In this document: positions 26,250 to 34,076 of the stretch, piece by piece
Position numbering within the stretch: position 1 is the first letter of the stretch
Layout of the letters: every line of letters begins with the position of its first letter
NCBI GenBank assembly: GCA_903853895.1
Contig: CAINUX010000235.1
Coordinates: 1-41,188 of the forward strand
Source: an uncultured beta proteobacterium
Lineage (GTDB): Bacteria > Pseudomonadota > Gammaproteobacteria > Burkholderiales > Burkholderiaceae_C
DNA: 41,188 nt
Direction: 5' to 3'
The notes under the pieces: generated by a model
The model's database searches: none
The model's input: the letters and a program-made list of their open reading frames with translations, nothing else
What the model was told of the DNA's origin: nothing
Program-made: the position numbers and the translations under genes

Positions 26250-28277
26250 TTACAGGCTGGTGAAGAAGCCAATACCAACCAGCGTCAACAGGGTCAAGCC
26301 GGTCGCTATCAGCGAGAAGCCCAACACTCTGGAGGCCGCCATCTTGCCGGGCGATGGTGCATCCACCAAGCGGCCCTCGAGTTCGCCGTTATCGACCAGG
26401 CGCTGGTACTCCAGCGGGTGCTCGTGCTTGAACTCTTCCAGAGAGAAGGTGCCGGTGAACATCACCACTTCCAGCGGGAACTTGTCAGGACGGAAGTGGT
26501 TGTTGAAGAAATGCACCGTGAACAGGAACACCACCGCCAGGAACGCCTCTTCCCCATGGAAGATAGCGGCCACGTTGAACACCCAGCCCGGCAGGAAGGC
26601 GCCGAACACACCTGGCAGCCACATCACCAGGCCGCTGACGCCGATGATCGTCACACCCCAAAACGGTGCCCAGTAGTCAAACTTCTCCCAGTAGGTCCAA
26701 CGGTCAAACTGCGGACGGGGACCTTTGCCAAAGAACCACTTGAACATGCCCAGCATGTCTGCCGCATCCTTCAGGTTGGGGATCATGGAGTTAGGACCAA
26801 AGAACTTGAAGTTCTTCCAGTCGCGGATGATGCCGTAGCCCATGTAGAAGATGTGCCAGAAGAACACCGCCGCAAAGATTACCGCATTGACCCGGTGGAT
26901 CATGCCGGCAATGTGCGGGCCACCCAAAGCAGACATGATGGCCGACGCCCACGGCGCATCCGGGTAGAACAGTGGCATGCCGGTCAGCGTCAGAATCATC
27001 AGACTCAGGGCAAACGTGATGTGTGCCAGACGCCAAATCGGGCTAAAACGCTGGATGTGCTTGCCAGCATGCTTGGCGACCAGGTCGTCAGCCTTGATGT
27101 GGGGCTTGTTGCGGTTTTGCTGACGCTCTTTCCACTCACGGTAGAACCACAGTAAGGTGTGCAGCCAGAAGAAGCCGAAGGTGCCCACCAGCAACTGCAC
27201 CATGATCTGGAAGGCAATCCAGATCTCGGGGTAGCGTTTGAAGTCGCCAGGGTGGCCGTGCGGCTGGAAGGAAGCAAAGCCCGCCGGCGCCTTGGCAATG
27301 TCTTTCTTGCCATTGTGGCAAGTCTCACAGGTCTTCATGCGGTTGTCGACATGGACCTTGGAGTTGGGGTCATCCGCTTTCAGGATGTCATGGCTACCGT
27401 GGCAGTTGTAGCACTTGGCGGTATAGGCATAGCCCAAGGTGCTGATCTGCCCGTGGTAAGTGGCTTTGTACGACGCAAAGTTGGCTTCGTGGCAGGTGCC
27501 GCACTGGGCCGAAATGGCCACTTTGAAGGGGTCGCCCGAGGTGTTGCTCACCGCATGGGAATTGTGGCAATCGGTGCACACCGCTGACTTCGGGTTGTGC
27601 TTCTCAATCACCTCTTTGCCGTGAATGGATTCGGTGTAGGCCTCCAGCTGGTCGGTGTGGCAGTTCTCACCGCAATTGGCTGACACTCCCAGGCGCCACG
27701 CTGCACGTTCGGGTGAGTTGGCCGCCGGTACATTGAAGCTATGCGTGTCGTGGCAGTTGTCGCAAGACGCATTGGGCTTGGTCTTGTCGTCCGTATTGGG
27801 CCGTGCGTGGAATGACTTCTTGTACAGATCGATATTCTGCGCAACCACCCCCAAGCGTGGTTTTTCAGCGGACTTGCCGTCCTTCTGCGCCTTGTCCCAG
27901 AGGTCCTGATGGCAACCGGCACAGTCAACCTTCTTCAACGGCTGGGCGGTATTTTTCTGGTGCGCATTGGCCGTCGCCGCGTTGTCCGTGATATCGGTGT
28001 GGCATGCCACGCACTGGATCTTGGCGTGCACGCCCTTGGCAAATGGCTCGGGAGCCACACTCATCAGCGCACGGGGCTTGCCCTCTGCACCCGGCACTTC
28101 GAGCTTGCCCTTTTGACCATCATGGCAGGTCAGGCAGGTCGCGTTGTCGAGAACCACCGGAGTCGCGACGGCCACGGGCTCTGGCGCCACTTTGGTGGCG
28201 GCGAGTGCCGCCGGTGCCAGACAGGCTGCCAGTAGCCACGCCACCAACAAACGCAGGGAAGATGATTGAGTTCGCAT
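26250..28277 (-). CDS. CbcL-like fusion: nine-haem cytochrome c and membrane cytochrome b
   Basis: This 675-residue protein (ATG 28277, signal peptide ending near PAALA) has a periplasmic cytochrome c part with eight CXXCH sites (Cys at about 48, 89, 119, 172, 234, 259, 289, 317) and one CX3CH site (CGENCH, about 202). Then come a membrane helix (about 354-379) and a FdnI/HydC-like cytochrome b with about five helices and His pairs (IHRVNA, FFWHIFY, VHFFNNH). The same order is known in CbcL of Geobacter, an inner-membrane quinol oxidase that feeds extracellular electron transfer to low-potential acceptors. An in-frame ATG at 28310 is less likely. A perfect FNR box lies 78 bases upstream. Equivalence to CbcL is inferred from architecture. 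Confidence 0.85.
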   Translation of the reverse strand: MRTQSSSLRLLVAWLLAACLAPAALAATKVAPEPVAVATPVVLDNATCLTCHDGQKGKLEVPGAEGKPRALMSVAPEPFAKGVHAKIQCVACHTDITDNAATANAHQKNTAQPLKKVDCAGCHQDLWDKAQKDGKSAEKPRLGVVAQNIDLYKKSFHARPNTDDKTKPNASCDNCHDTHSFNVPAANSPERAAWRLGVSANCGENCHTDQLEAYTESIHGKEVIEKHNPKSAVCTDCHNSHAVSNTSGDPFKVAISAQCGTCHEANFASYKATYHGQISTLGYAYTAKCYNCHGSHDILKADDPNSKVHVDNRMKTCETCHNGKKDIAKAPAGFASFQPHGHPGDFKRYPEIWIAFQIMVQLLVGTFGFFWLHTLLWFYREWKERQQNRNKPHIKADDLVAKHAGKHIQRFSPIWRLAHITFALSLMILTLTGMPLFYPDAPWASAIMSALGGPHIAGMIHRVNAVIFAAVFFWHIFYMGYGIIRDWKNFKFFGPNSMIPNLKDAADMLGMFKWFFGKGPRPQFDRWTYWEKFDYWAPFWGVTIIGVSGLVMWLPGVFGAFLPGWVFNVAAIFHGEEAFLAVVFLFTVHFFNNHFRPDKFPLEVVMFTGTFSLEEFKHEHPLEYQRLVDNGELEGRLVDAPSPGKMAASRVLGFSLIATGLTLLTLVGIGFFTSL

Positions 28278-28299
28278 GGACGGTTTTCCCAAAAAAAAA

Positions 28300-28317
28300 C
28301 GCAACCTCATTGTTGCG
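28300..28317 (-). terminator. Hairpin with T run upstream of the CbcL-like gene
   Basis: On the minus strand CGCAAC and GTTGCG (28312-28317 with 28300-28305) are separated by six bases and followed by nine T (A run 28291-28299). It could end transcripts from the barrel gene. It also falls near the start site expected for the FNR-type promoter at 28355, so it may instead be a 5' leader stem. Confidence 0.6.
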
Positions 28318-28354
28318 CTTTAAACTGAACAGACTCGCATTCAAGCCAATATTA

Positions 28355-28368
28355 TTGATATACATCAA
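28355..28368. promoter_or_regulatory. FNR-type box upstream of the CbcL-like gene and frd
   Basis: TTGATATACATCAA is a perfect TTGAT-N4-ATCAA. It is 78 bases before the ATG, so a class II start would lie near 28320. I see no convincing -10 box. Confidence 0.7.
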
Positions 28369-28384
28369 GCAATTTCTGCTAACC

Positions 28385-28412
28385 CGCGGACAGGGCCCTC
28401 ACCCTGTCCGCG
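28385..28412 (-). terminator. Strong hairpin after the barrel gene
   Basis: CGCGGACAGGG and CCCTGTCCGCG form an 11-base perfect stem with a six-base loop, ten bases after the stop. There is no T run. It is likely an mRNA end or stabiliser working together with the T-run hairpin at 28300. Confidence 0.5.
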
Positions 28413-28422
28413 TTAACCCTTG

Positions 28423-30783
28423 TCAGAACTTGTAGATGTAGGATGCACCAATGAAGGTGACTGTCTGCTCAGGGCTCATCTTCAATGTCGTGTTGTCACC
28501 ATATACAAACGACACGCCATTGTTGGCCCAACTCCACTCGTCCAGGGTGGCGCGCTGGTACACCATGCTCACCCGGATGTCAGACTTCTTATCCAACGCA
28601 TATTTGCCAAACAGGTTCAACGTGTTGCTGATGTAGCGCACATCGGGCAGGCCAATCGTGGCCTGCGCCACATTGTTGGCATTGGGTGCCACTTGCGTAA
28701 TGTTGGGCAGGGTGCCTGTCGTGGTGGGCGAGGCCAGCAAGCCATACCGGGTAGTATCACGCAGCAAAGTCAACTGGGCGCCCACTTCGAGCCGGCTCGT
28801 GGCGTTTCCAATCACGCCGAGCCCCAAACTCTCGGTTGGAGAGGTCAAGTCCGCCATGTAGCCGGTGCTATGGTTGACCATGAGGTTCTGCGAGCCGGTG
28901 GATGCGTAGGCGTTGACCTTCCAGTCGTCGGACACCACATAGCTGGCATCCAGACTGGCCAGCCGGGTGCTGGACTCGCGCCATCCCTTGCCCAGGGCGA
29001 CTGCGTTGAAGGGCATGGAATTCTTGTCCGAACCGTTCTCCAGAATAACCTGCACTTCCACCTTCTCGGTCGGCATCCAGTTGGCCGAGACTTTCAGCTT
29101 GGTGCGGTCCACGTCTGCCATGTTCATGGGGAACGCGTTACCCGCGTTCAGCGACAGAAACTGTCCGGCGGGGCCCGTCATGCCGTAGCCCAAACCCGCA
29201 GCCACAAAGGCAGCGCTGGTGCTCAGACTGGTCCAGTCATTGCCAACCCGCTTGCTGTTGGTGTAGCCCACCGAGCCGCTAAACGATTCGGCAAAACTGC
29301 TGCGCAACTCCAGCCGGTAGCCGGTTTCGGTATTCTTGGAACGCACGGCACCAATACCTGCCAACTCTTCTTCGGTGATAGAGATCGGCACGGGGCGGTC
29401 CACCATGTTGTAGTCCACCCCCACGGTGCCACGCACGCCTGGCGCCAACTGGTAGTTGGCATCCACCTTGCCCACGATCCGGGTCGAATCCACGCGGTAG
29501 TTGTACCAGTAGCGATTCACCTGCGCGGGGTTTGCAACCGTTGGCACGGCAACTGCAGGAACCTTGGCACCGCCCTCGACGTTGTACAGCACCTCCGGTG
29601 TTTTGTCTTCCTTGCGTTCGTACTTGACGTTGGCAACCAGACCCAAGTCACGGGTCAGCTTGCTGTTGAGGCCCAACTGGTACAGGCGACTCTGCACTTC
29701 ACCATTGAGGCTGGAGACTCCTGCGGGGGCGCCGGTGAAGCCGGCGGCTGCAAAGCTTTCATCCTGTGTGGCGCGCGCGTAGGCCGCCTTGAAGGTGGCG
29801 TTCGTTCCGGGTGTAAAGCGGTAATTGCCCGACACATAGAACTGGTGCGCCTGGTTGTCAGGCCCCAGAGCCACGGGCAGTTGCATCACATTTTGCAGAC
29901 TCAAACCGCCGCCGGCAATGACCGTGCCCGCTACGGCCGGTGCTAGAGTGATGGGCGTTCCCAACGGGTTGTTCAGCTGATTCGGCACCGTTGCACGAAT
30001 GCTGCCATTGGCATTGGTGTAGTACGAGCCGTAATACCCACCCGAGACCGTGAGGTTTTTGTCGTGGTAATTGAGCTTGGCTTCGATTTGCTTGGTGGTC
30101 GAGTCGAGTGGCTCGGGCAGCATCAGGAAGGCCCAGGTCTGGTTCGTGACCGATTGCGTGTTGTTGCACACATAGTTGGCACAGGCATAGCCGCTACCAA
30201 ACAGGCGAGCACCGGTCTTGTTTTCGTTCTTGAAACTCAGCTCAACTTGCAACCCTTTGGACAGCCATTTCTCCATGGACAGGCCCATGCCTTCGCGCTT
30301 GGCGCTCAGATCCATATCGACACCCGTTCCGGGTGTGGCCAGCCGTACCACGGTGGGTGTGGCGGTGCCCGCACCGACCAGACCGGTGTTGATGGTGCGG
30401 ATTTCACGGTGCACCAGGCCCGAATACTCGGCGCCAATCTTCCAGTCACCCTGCTTTTCGTACGAGAACCACAGGTCGCGACTATCGAGTCCCAGATCAC
30501 CGCCGCTCAAATAGAAGGCGGTACCACTCGCGTCGTCACGGGTCTTGATGTCCACGTTGAGCTGCAACGTGGTGCTGTCTGGCCGCAAGCCGTTGTACTG
30601 GCCGAAGATGGAGCGGCCGGCGGCGTCACTGCTAGTGTTGCCAACACCCACACTAATGGAGCTAGAGGGCCGGGTCAGCAGAGCGATTTCGGCTTCGTCA
30701 GCAAACACGGGTGCGTAGGCTGCCATGACCGCGAGTGCCAGCAAGGTCTTGCTGAAACTGAACAGATTTTTTTGCGATTTCAT
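28423..30783 (-). CDS. MtrB/PioB family outer-membrane beta-barrel protein
   Basis: This 786-residue protein has a signal peptide (ending PVFA) and many alternating strands (about 26-28 expected), and it ends in aromatic IYKF, the usual outer-membrane insertion signal. MtrB/PioB barrels hold a decahaem cytochrome in a pore and let electrons cross the outer membrane. The ATG at 30783 has AAAGG nine bases before it; a TTG start at 30792 is less likely. The mature N-terminus (DEAEIALLTRPS) lacks the CXXC motif of metal-reducing Shewanella MtrB, which makes it more like PioB/MtoB. The only cysteine pair seen is CANYVC inside the barrel. It follows the decahaem gene by 15 bases. Confidence 0.88.
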   Translation of the reverse strand: MKSQKNLFSFSKTLLALAVMAAYAPVFADEAEIALLTRPSSSISVGVGNTSSDAAGRSIFGQYNGLRPDSTTLQLNVDIKTRDDASGTAFYLSGGDLGLDSRDLWFSYEKQGDWKIGAEYSGLVHREIRTINTGLVGAGTATPTVVRLATPGTGVDMDLSAKREGMGLSMEKWLSKGLQVELSFKNENKTGARLFGSGYACANYVCNNTQSVTNQTWAFLMLPEPLDSTTKQIEAKLNYHDKNLTVSGGYYGSYYTNANGSIRATVPNQLNNPLGTPITLAPAVAGTVIAGGGLSLQNVMQLPVALGPDNQAHQFYVSGNYRFTPGTNATFKAAYARATQDESFAAAGFTGAPAGVSSLNGEVQSRLYQLGLNSKLTRDLGLVANVKYERKEDKTPEVLYNVEGGAKVPAVAVPTVANPAQVNRYWYNYRVDSTRIVGKVDANYQLAPGVRGTVGVDYNMVDRPVPISITEEELAGIGAVRSKNTETGYRLELRSSFAESFSGSVGYTNSKRVGNDWTSLSTSAAFVAAGLGYGMTGPAGQFLSLNAGNAFPMNMADVDRTKLKVSANWMPTEKVEVQVILENGSDKNSMPFNAVALGKGWRESSTRLASLDASYVVSDDWKVNAYASTGSQNLMVNHSTGYMADLTSPTESLGLGVIGNATSRLEVGAQLTLLRDTTRYGLLASPTTTGTLPNITQVAPNANNVAQATIGLPDVRYISNTLNLFGKYALDKKSDIRVSMVYQRATLDEWSWANNGVSFVYGDNTTLKMSPEQTVTFIGASYIYKF

Positions 30784-30798
30784 GATACTCAACCTTTC

Positions 30799-31776
30799 TC
30801 AACGGAAGTTGAACTGGGGTGTTGGATTGACGGTCGACGGGTTGTTGGTGCCATGCACTTGCGTGTGGCAGTTCATGCAACTCCGACCTTGCGTCAGATT
30901 GGTGGTGCTCTTGCCCGACTGGGTCGCACTGTTCTTGAGTGCAGGAGTCTGTGCTCCGAGCAACTGCGGAATGAAGCCGCCATGGGGGGTATGGCACTGG
31001 TGGCACAACATAGGTGCACGCACTTTCAACAAATTCTCGGCCACGGTGCCGTGGGGGTTGTGGCAGTTGGAGCAGTCGTCGCTCACGGGCTCATGGTTGT
31101 GCACGAACGGACCGCGTTTTTCCATGTGGCAGGTGTAGCAAGTCTCGACCACGCTGTCGCGCTTCATCAGCTTGGGGCCGACCGAGCCATGCGAATTGTG
31201 GCAATCCGAGCAGGCAACTTTGCCTTCCATGATGGGGTGGTGCGATGGTTTGTTGACCTGGGCACGCTGCTCCTTGTGGCAGGCAAAGCAGACTTCAGGC
31301 TGGGTTTTCTTGTCACGCACGTTGTCGTGGGCGGTGTGAATCTTGTGGCACGAACTGCAAGCCACATCCTTGGCCTGGTGGGCGCTGCCTTCCCAATGGG
31401 AGCGCTTGGCATCACCCTGGTGGCAGCTCATGCAGGCTGCGTTCTTTGCCTCAGCAGTGGTTTTAGACTTTTTGCCAAAGCCGGCGTCGGGCGCAACCAA
31501 CTGGTCTTTCTTGCCACCTTCTGCGGATTTGATGTGTCTGTCACTCTCTCCGTGGCAGCTGGTGCAGGTTGGATTGCGACCGTCCGCTTTCACACCATGG
31601 CGGGTCTTACCAATGGCCAACATGCCAGGGGCATCTGCTTCATCGTGGCAGCTGGTGCACTTGGCGTCACCCTTGAGGACCAAATCCTTGGCGTCCGCCG
31701 CCTGAGCGGCCGACATGCCCCCAAGGGCCAAAACGCACCAGACCGAAGCGATCTGGGCAAAGCGTAAAAATTTCAT
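30799..31776 (-). CDS. DmsE/MtrA family decahaem cytochrome c
   Basis: This 325-residue periplasmic protein has a signal peptide (ending AAQA) and ten CXXCH sites (Cys at about 40, 71, 115, 140, 163, 189, 213, 235, 258, 300). That number, the length and the C-terminal NPTPQFNFR are those of the MtrA/PioA/DmsE family, which runs as a wire through an outer-membrane barrel. GGAGG stands seven bases before the ATG. The barrel gene follows in the same transcript, forming an MtrAB-type conduit. No outer-surface cytochrome of MtrC/OmcA type is in the window. Confidence 0.95.
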   Translation of the reverse strand: MKFLRFAQIASVWCVLALGGMSAAQAADAKDLVLKGDAKCTSCHDEADAPGMLAIGKTRHGVKADGRNPTCTSCHGESDRHIKSAEGGKKDQLVAPDAGFGKKSKTTAEAKNAACMSCHQGDAKRSHWEGSAHQAKDVACSSCHKIHTAHDNVRDKKTQPEVCFACHKEQRAQVNKPSHHPIMEGKVACSDCHNSHGSVGPKLMKRDSVVETCYTCHMEKRGPFVHNHEPVSDDCSNCHNPHGTVAENLLKVRAPMLCHQCHTPHGGFIPQLLGAQTPALKNSATQSGKSTTNLTQGRSCMNCHTQVHGTNNPSTVNPTPQFNFR

Positions 31777-32054
31777 TGCATTGCCTCCGGTTGAACAAAA
31801 AAAGAAAGGGGTTGGCCTGTGGCCGAAATCGTGCGATTCAGAAGAGCGACACTCAAAAATTCGGCGAATGAAAAGGTTTTCATGGAGAATCGTGAGTCAG
31901 TGGATCGGTCGCTGAGGTCTGTCTTTGAATTGCCATTGCATTTTCAGCTTCACATTTGACAAGGTCAATCTCGTGAAAATCTTTACCCCGGCTTTACCGT
32001 TGCTTACTTGGCGTTCACCCGACTGTCTTTCTCAACTATTGCTTGCAGTCGGAA

Positions 32055-32068
32055 TTGATTCAGATTAA
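32055..32068. promoter_or_regulatory. Near-consensus FNR-type box
   Basis: TTGATTCAGATTAA differs from TTGAT-N4-ATCAA at one position. It lies about 280 bases upstream of the decahaem gene. Alone it would be weak evidence; the perfect box at 32167 supports it. Confidence 0.4.
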
Positions 32069-32166
32069 GGAAGTCTCCGGCAATAGCCCTTAAGGCCGAA
32101 AATCTGCCCTTGCTACATCCCAAAATGCCGCATGGATCTTGGTCAACGCCTAAAAAATACCCTCGG

Positions 32167-32180
32167 TTGATTTAAATCAA
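32167..32180. promoter_or_regulatory. FNR-type box upstream of the decahaem-barrel genes
   Basis: TTGATTTAAATCAA is perfect and fully palindromic. It lies between the cytochrome c terminator and the decahaem gene, 391 bases before its ATG. Confidence 0.65.
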
Positions 32181-32224
32181 TTGGGCACCAATTTGATCCG
32201 TTGACCATCGCGAACGGGCAAAAA

Positions 32225-32248
32225 AAACCCGCCGGTCAAGGCGGGTTT
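32225..32248 (-). terminator. Rho-independent terminator of the cytochrome c gene
   Basis: AAACCCGCC and GGCGGGTTT form a perfect nine-base stem with a six-base loop. On the minus strand a T run follows (A run 32221-32227). It separates the monohaem cytochrome gene from the decahaem operon, so the two have separate promoters or limited read-through. Confidence 0.85.
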
Positions 32249-32265
32249 GTTGGTCAACGAAACAA

Positions 32266-32610
32266 TCAGTGGGAAAGAATCCAGTCGGCCAGGTTTTTCA
32301 GCTGGGCTGTGTCCTTGGTATCGATGATTTTGTGCTCTTCCTCTGTGCCGTCCTCCAGTTTCACCTTGAGGCCGCTCGTCATGTTCTTGATGGCTTTTTC
32401 TTGCCCGTCTGCCTTGCCTTTGTACTTCTCGGAGATCTTCTTCAAGGAGGGGCCCTTCTTGGACTTGTCGGGTGCGTGGCATTTGAAGCAGTCGTTCTTC
32501 TTGGCCAATGCCTTGGCGGCATCGACATCGACCGCTGCATGGGCCGGGACCATTGCCAGCAATGAAAAGGCCGCGGCGGCTACTGCGGTGACTAGTGAGA
32601 GGTGTTTCAT
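32266..32610 (-). CDS. Periplasmic monohaem class I cytochrome c
   Basis: This 114-residue protein has a signal peptide (ending AHA) and one haem site CFKCH (41-45) followed by GPSLKKISEKYKGK, the pattern of small cytochromes c of the c551/c552 type. Met77 is a candidate axial ligand. The ATG at 32610 has GGAG about eleven bases upstream; the longer frame has no signal peptide. It probably shuttles electrons in the periplasm, and its place upstream of the decahaem operon suggests it serves the CbcL-like protein and the conduit. An FNR-like box is about 104 bases upstream. Confidence 0.88.
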   Translation of the reverse strand: MKHLSLVTAVAAAAFSLLAMVPAHAAVDVDAAKALAKKNDCFKCHAPDKSKKGPSLKKISEKYKGKADGQEKAIKNMTSGLKVKLEDGTEEEHKIIDTKDTAQLKNLADWILSH

Positions 32611-32713
32611 GGCGTGCTTTTCTCCAGAATGAAAGAACATGGGAAATTGACTGCTGTGCCGTGCCATTCTGCACGTGCCGTGCTCAGGGCGCAACGCCAC
32701 ACCCCAGCCTCAA

Positions 32714-32727
32714 TTGACATAGATCAA
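32714..32727. promoter_or_regulatory. FNR-like box between cytochrome c and thiolase genes
   Basis: TTGACATAGATCAA differs from the consensus at one position. It is 104 bases before the cytochrome c ATG and 144 before the thiolase ATG, which are divergent. On the plus strand a weak -10-like GACAAT (32749-32754) stands at the right distance, so either gene could be the target. Confidence 0.45.
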
Positions 32728-32870
32728 CCTACTCGACTCTGGCGGATAGACAATTCGACCGAGGGGCATGCCATACTAAATTGTGCGCGGTGCCGCGTCA
32801 GCCCCCTGTACAGAAGTCGGCCGACACTACTCCCGCATTCCCCTTACTACCTACCCTATCAGGAGCCCCT

Positions 32871-34055
32871 ATGACCCGTGAAGTTGTTGTTGTCAGCGCC
32901 GTGCGCACCGCCATTGGAACCTTTGGCGGCAGCCTGAAGGACATTCCCCCTACCGAACTGGCTGCGCAGGTGGTCCGCGAATCGCTGGCACGTGCGCATG
33001 TGGAAGGCAAGGACGTGGGCCACGTGGTATTTGGTCATGTGGTCAATACCGAACCCAAGGATATGTACCTGTCCCGTGTTGCGGCCATCAACGGGGGTTG
33101 TGCCGAAGCCACACCCGCATTCAACGTGAACCGCCTGTGCGGCTCGGGACTGCAAGCCATTGTGTCGGCCAGTCAGAGCATTTTGTTGGGCGACACCGAT
33201 GTAGCGATTGGGGGCGGCGCCGAGAACATGAGCCGCGGACCCTTTGCCAGCCTGAACATGCGCTGGGGTGCCCGCATGGGTGACACCAAGATGGTGGACA
33301 TGGTGATCGGCGCCCTGCACGACCCTTTCCACACTATCCATATGGGCGTGACGGCGGAAAACATCGCCGCCAAATGGGGCATCACCCGCGAAGTACAGGA
33401 CGCGCTGGCAGTCGAAAGCCACAACCGTGCCCAGCGTGCCACCGAAGCGGGCTACTTCAAAGAGCAGATCATGCCGGTGCTGCTCAAGAGCAAAAAAGGC
33501 GACGTGGCCTATGCGCTGGACGAACACTTCCGCTCCAACTGCACCATGGCTGACATGGCCAAGCTCAAGCCGGCCTTCCTGAAGGAGAACGGCACCGTAA
33601 CGGCCGGAAACGCCTCGGGCATCAACGACGCCGCGGCGGCCGTGGTTCTGATGGAAGCCGGTGCGGCCAAAGCCCGTGGCGCCAAGCCCTTGGCCCGCCT
33701 GGTCGCCTACGCCCATGCCGGTGTAGACCCCAAGTACATGGGTATTGGCCCGGTTCCTGCCACCCAGATGGCGCTGAAGAAGGCGGGGCTGACCGTCAAC
33801 GACCTGGACGTCATCGAGGCCAATGAGGCATTTGCCGCCCAGGCCTGCGCCGTAACCCGCGACTTGGGGCTGGACCCTGCCAAGGTGAACCCCAACGGCT
33901 CAGGCATTTCGCTGGGCCACCCGATTGGCGCTACCGGTGCGCTGATCACCGTCAAGGCACTGTACGAGCTGCAACGCATCCAGGGCCGCTACGCACTGGT
34001 GACCATGTGTATCGGTGGTGGCCAGGGAATCGCCGCCATATTTGAACGGATGTAA
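32871..34055 (+). CDS. Acetyl-CoA acetyltransferase (thiolase)
   Basis: This 394-residue biosynthetic-type thiolase condenses or cleaves acyl-CoA with acetyl-CoA. The nucleophile is Cys90 in NRLCGSGLQA. The His of GHPIGATGA and the Cys of CIGGGQG complete the active site, with NEAFAAQ between. AGGAG precedes the ATG by seven bases, which fixes the start. Similar proteins are PhaA and BktB, but no polyhydroxyalkanoate genes are adjacent. It is followed closely by the HDAC-family gene and the acyl-CoA synthetase fusion. Confidence 0.95.
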   Translation: MTREVVVVSAVRTAIGTFGGSLKDIPPTELAAQVVRESLARAHVEGKDVGHVVFGHVVNTEPKDMYLSRVAAINGGCAEATPAFNVNRLCGSGLQAIVSASQSILLGDTDVAIGGGAENMSRGPFASLNMRWGARMGDTKMVDMVIGALHDPFHTIHMGVTAENIAAKWGITREVQDALAVESHNRAQRATEAGYFKEQIMPVLLKSKKGDVAYALDEHFRSNCTMADMAKLKPAFLKENGTVTAGNASGINDAAAAVVLMEAGAAKARGAKPLARLVAYAHAGVDPKYMGIGPVPATQMALKKAGLTVNDLDVIEANEAFAAQACAVTRDLGLDPAKVNPNGSGISLGHPIGATGALITVKALYELQRIQGRYALVTMCIGGGQGIAAIFERM

Positions 34056-34076
34056 ACGACCACTGCGGAGACTGAC

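Larger units (their letters stand above)
31777..32265. other. Long upstream region of the decahaem-barrel operon
   Basis: No gene is supported here. It holds the terminator of the cytochrome c gene (32225-32248), one perfect FNR-type box (32167-32180) and one near match (32055-32068). TTGAC-AAG-GTCAA lies at about 31956 with a three-base spacer, so it does not fit FNR. If the boxes act, the decahaem mRNA has a leader of a few hundred bases. Confidence 0.5.

Noticed and set aside
28420..31767. Two long plus-strand frames of over 500 codons
   Set aside because: They are shadows of the barrel and decahaem cytochrome genes, whose signal peptides, haem motifs and ribosome sites are clear.
31956..31968. 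TTGAC-AAG-GTCAA as a further FNR site
   Set aside because: The spacer is three bases instead of four, so the half-sites are out of phase for FNR.
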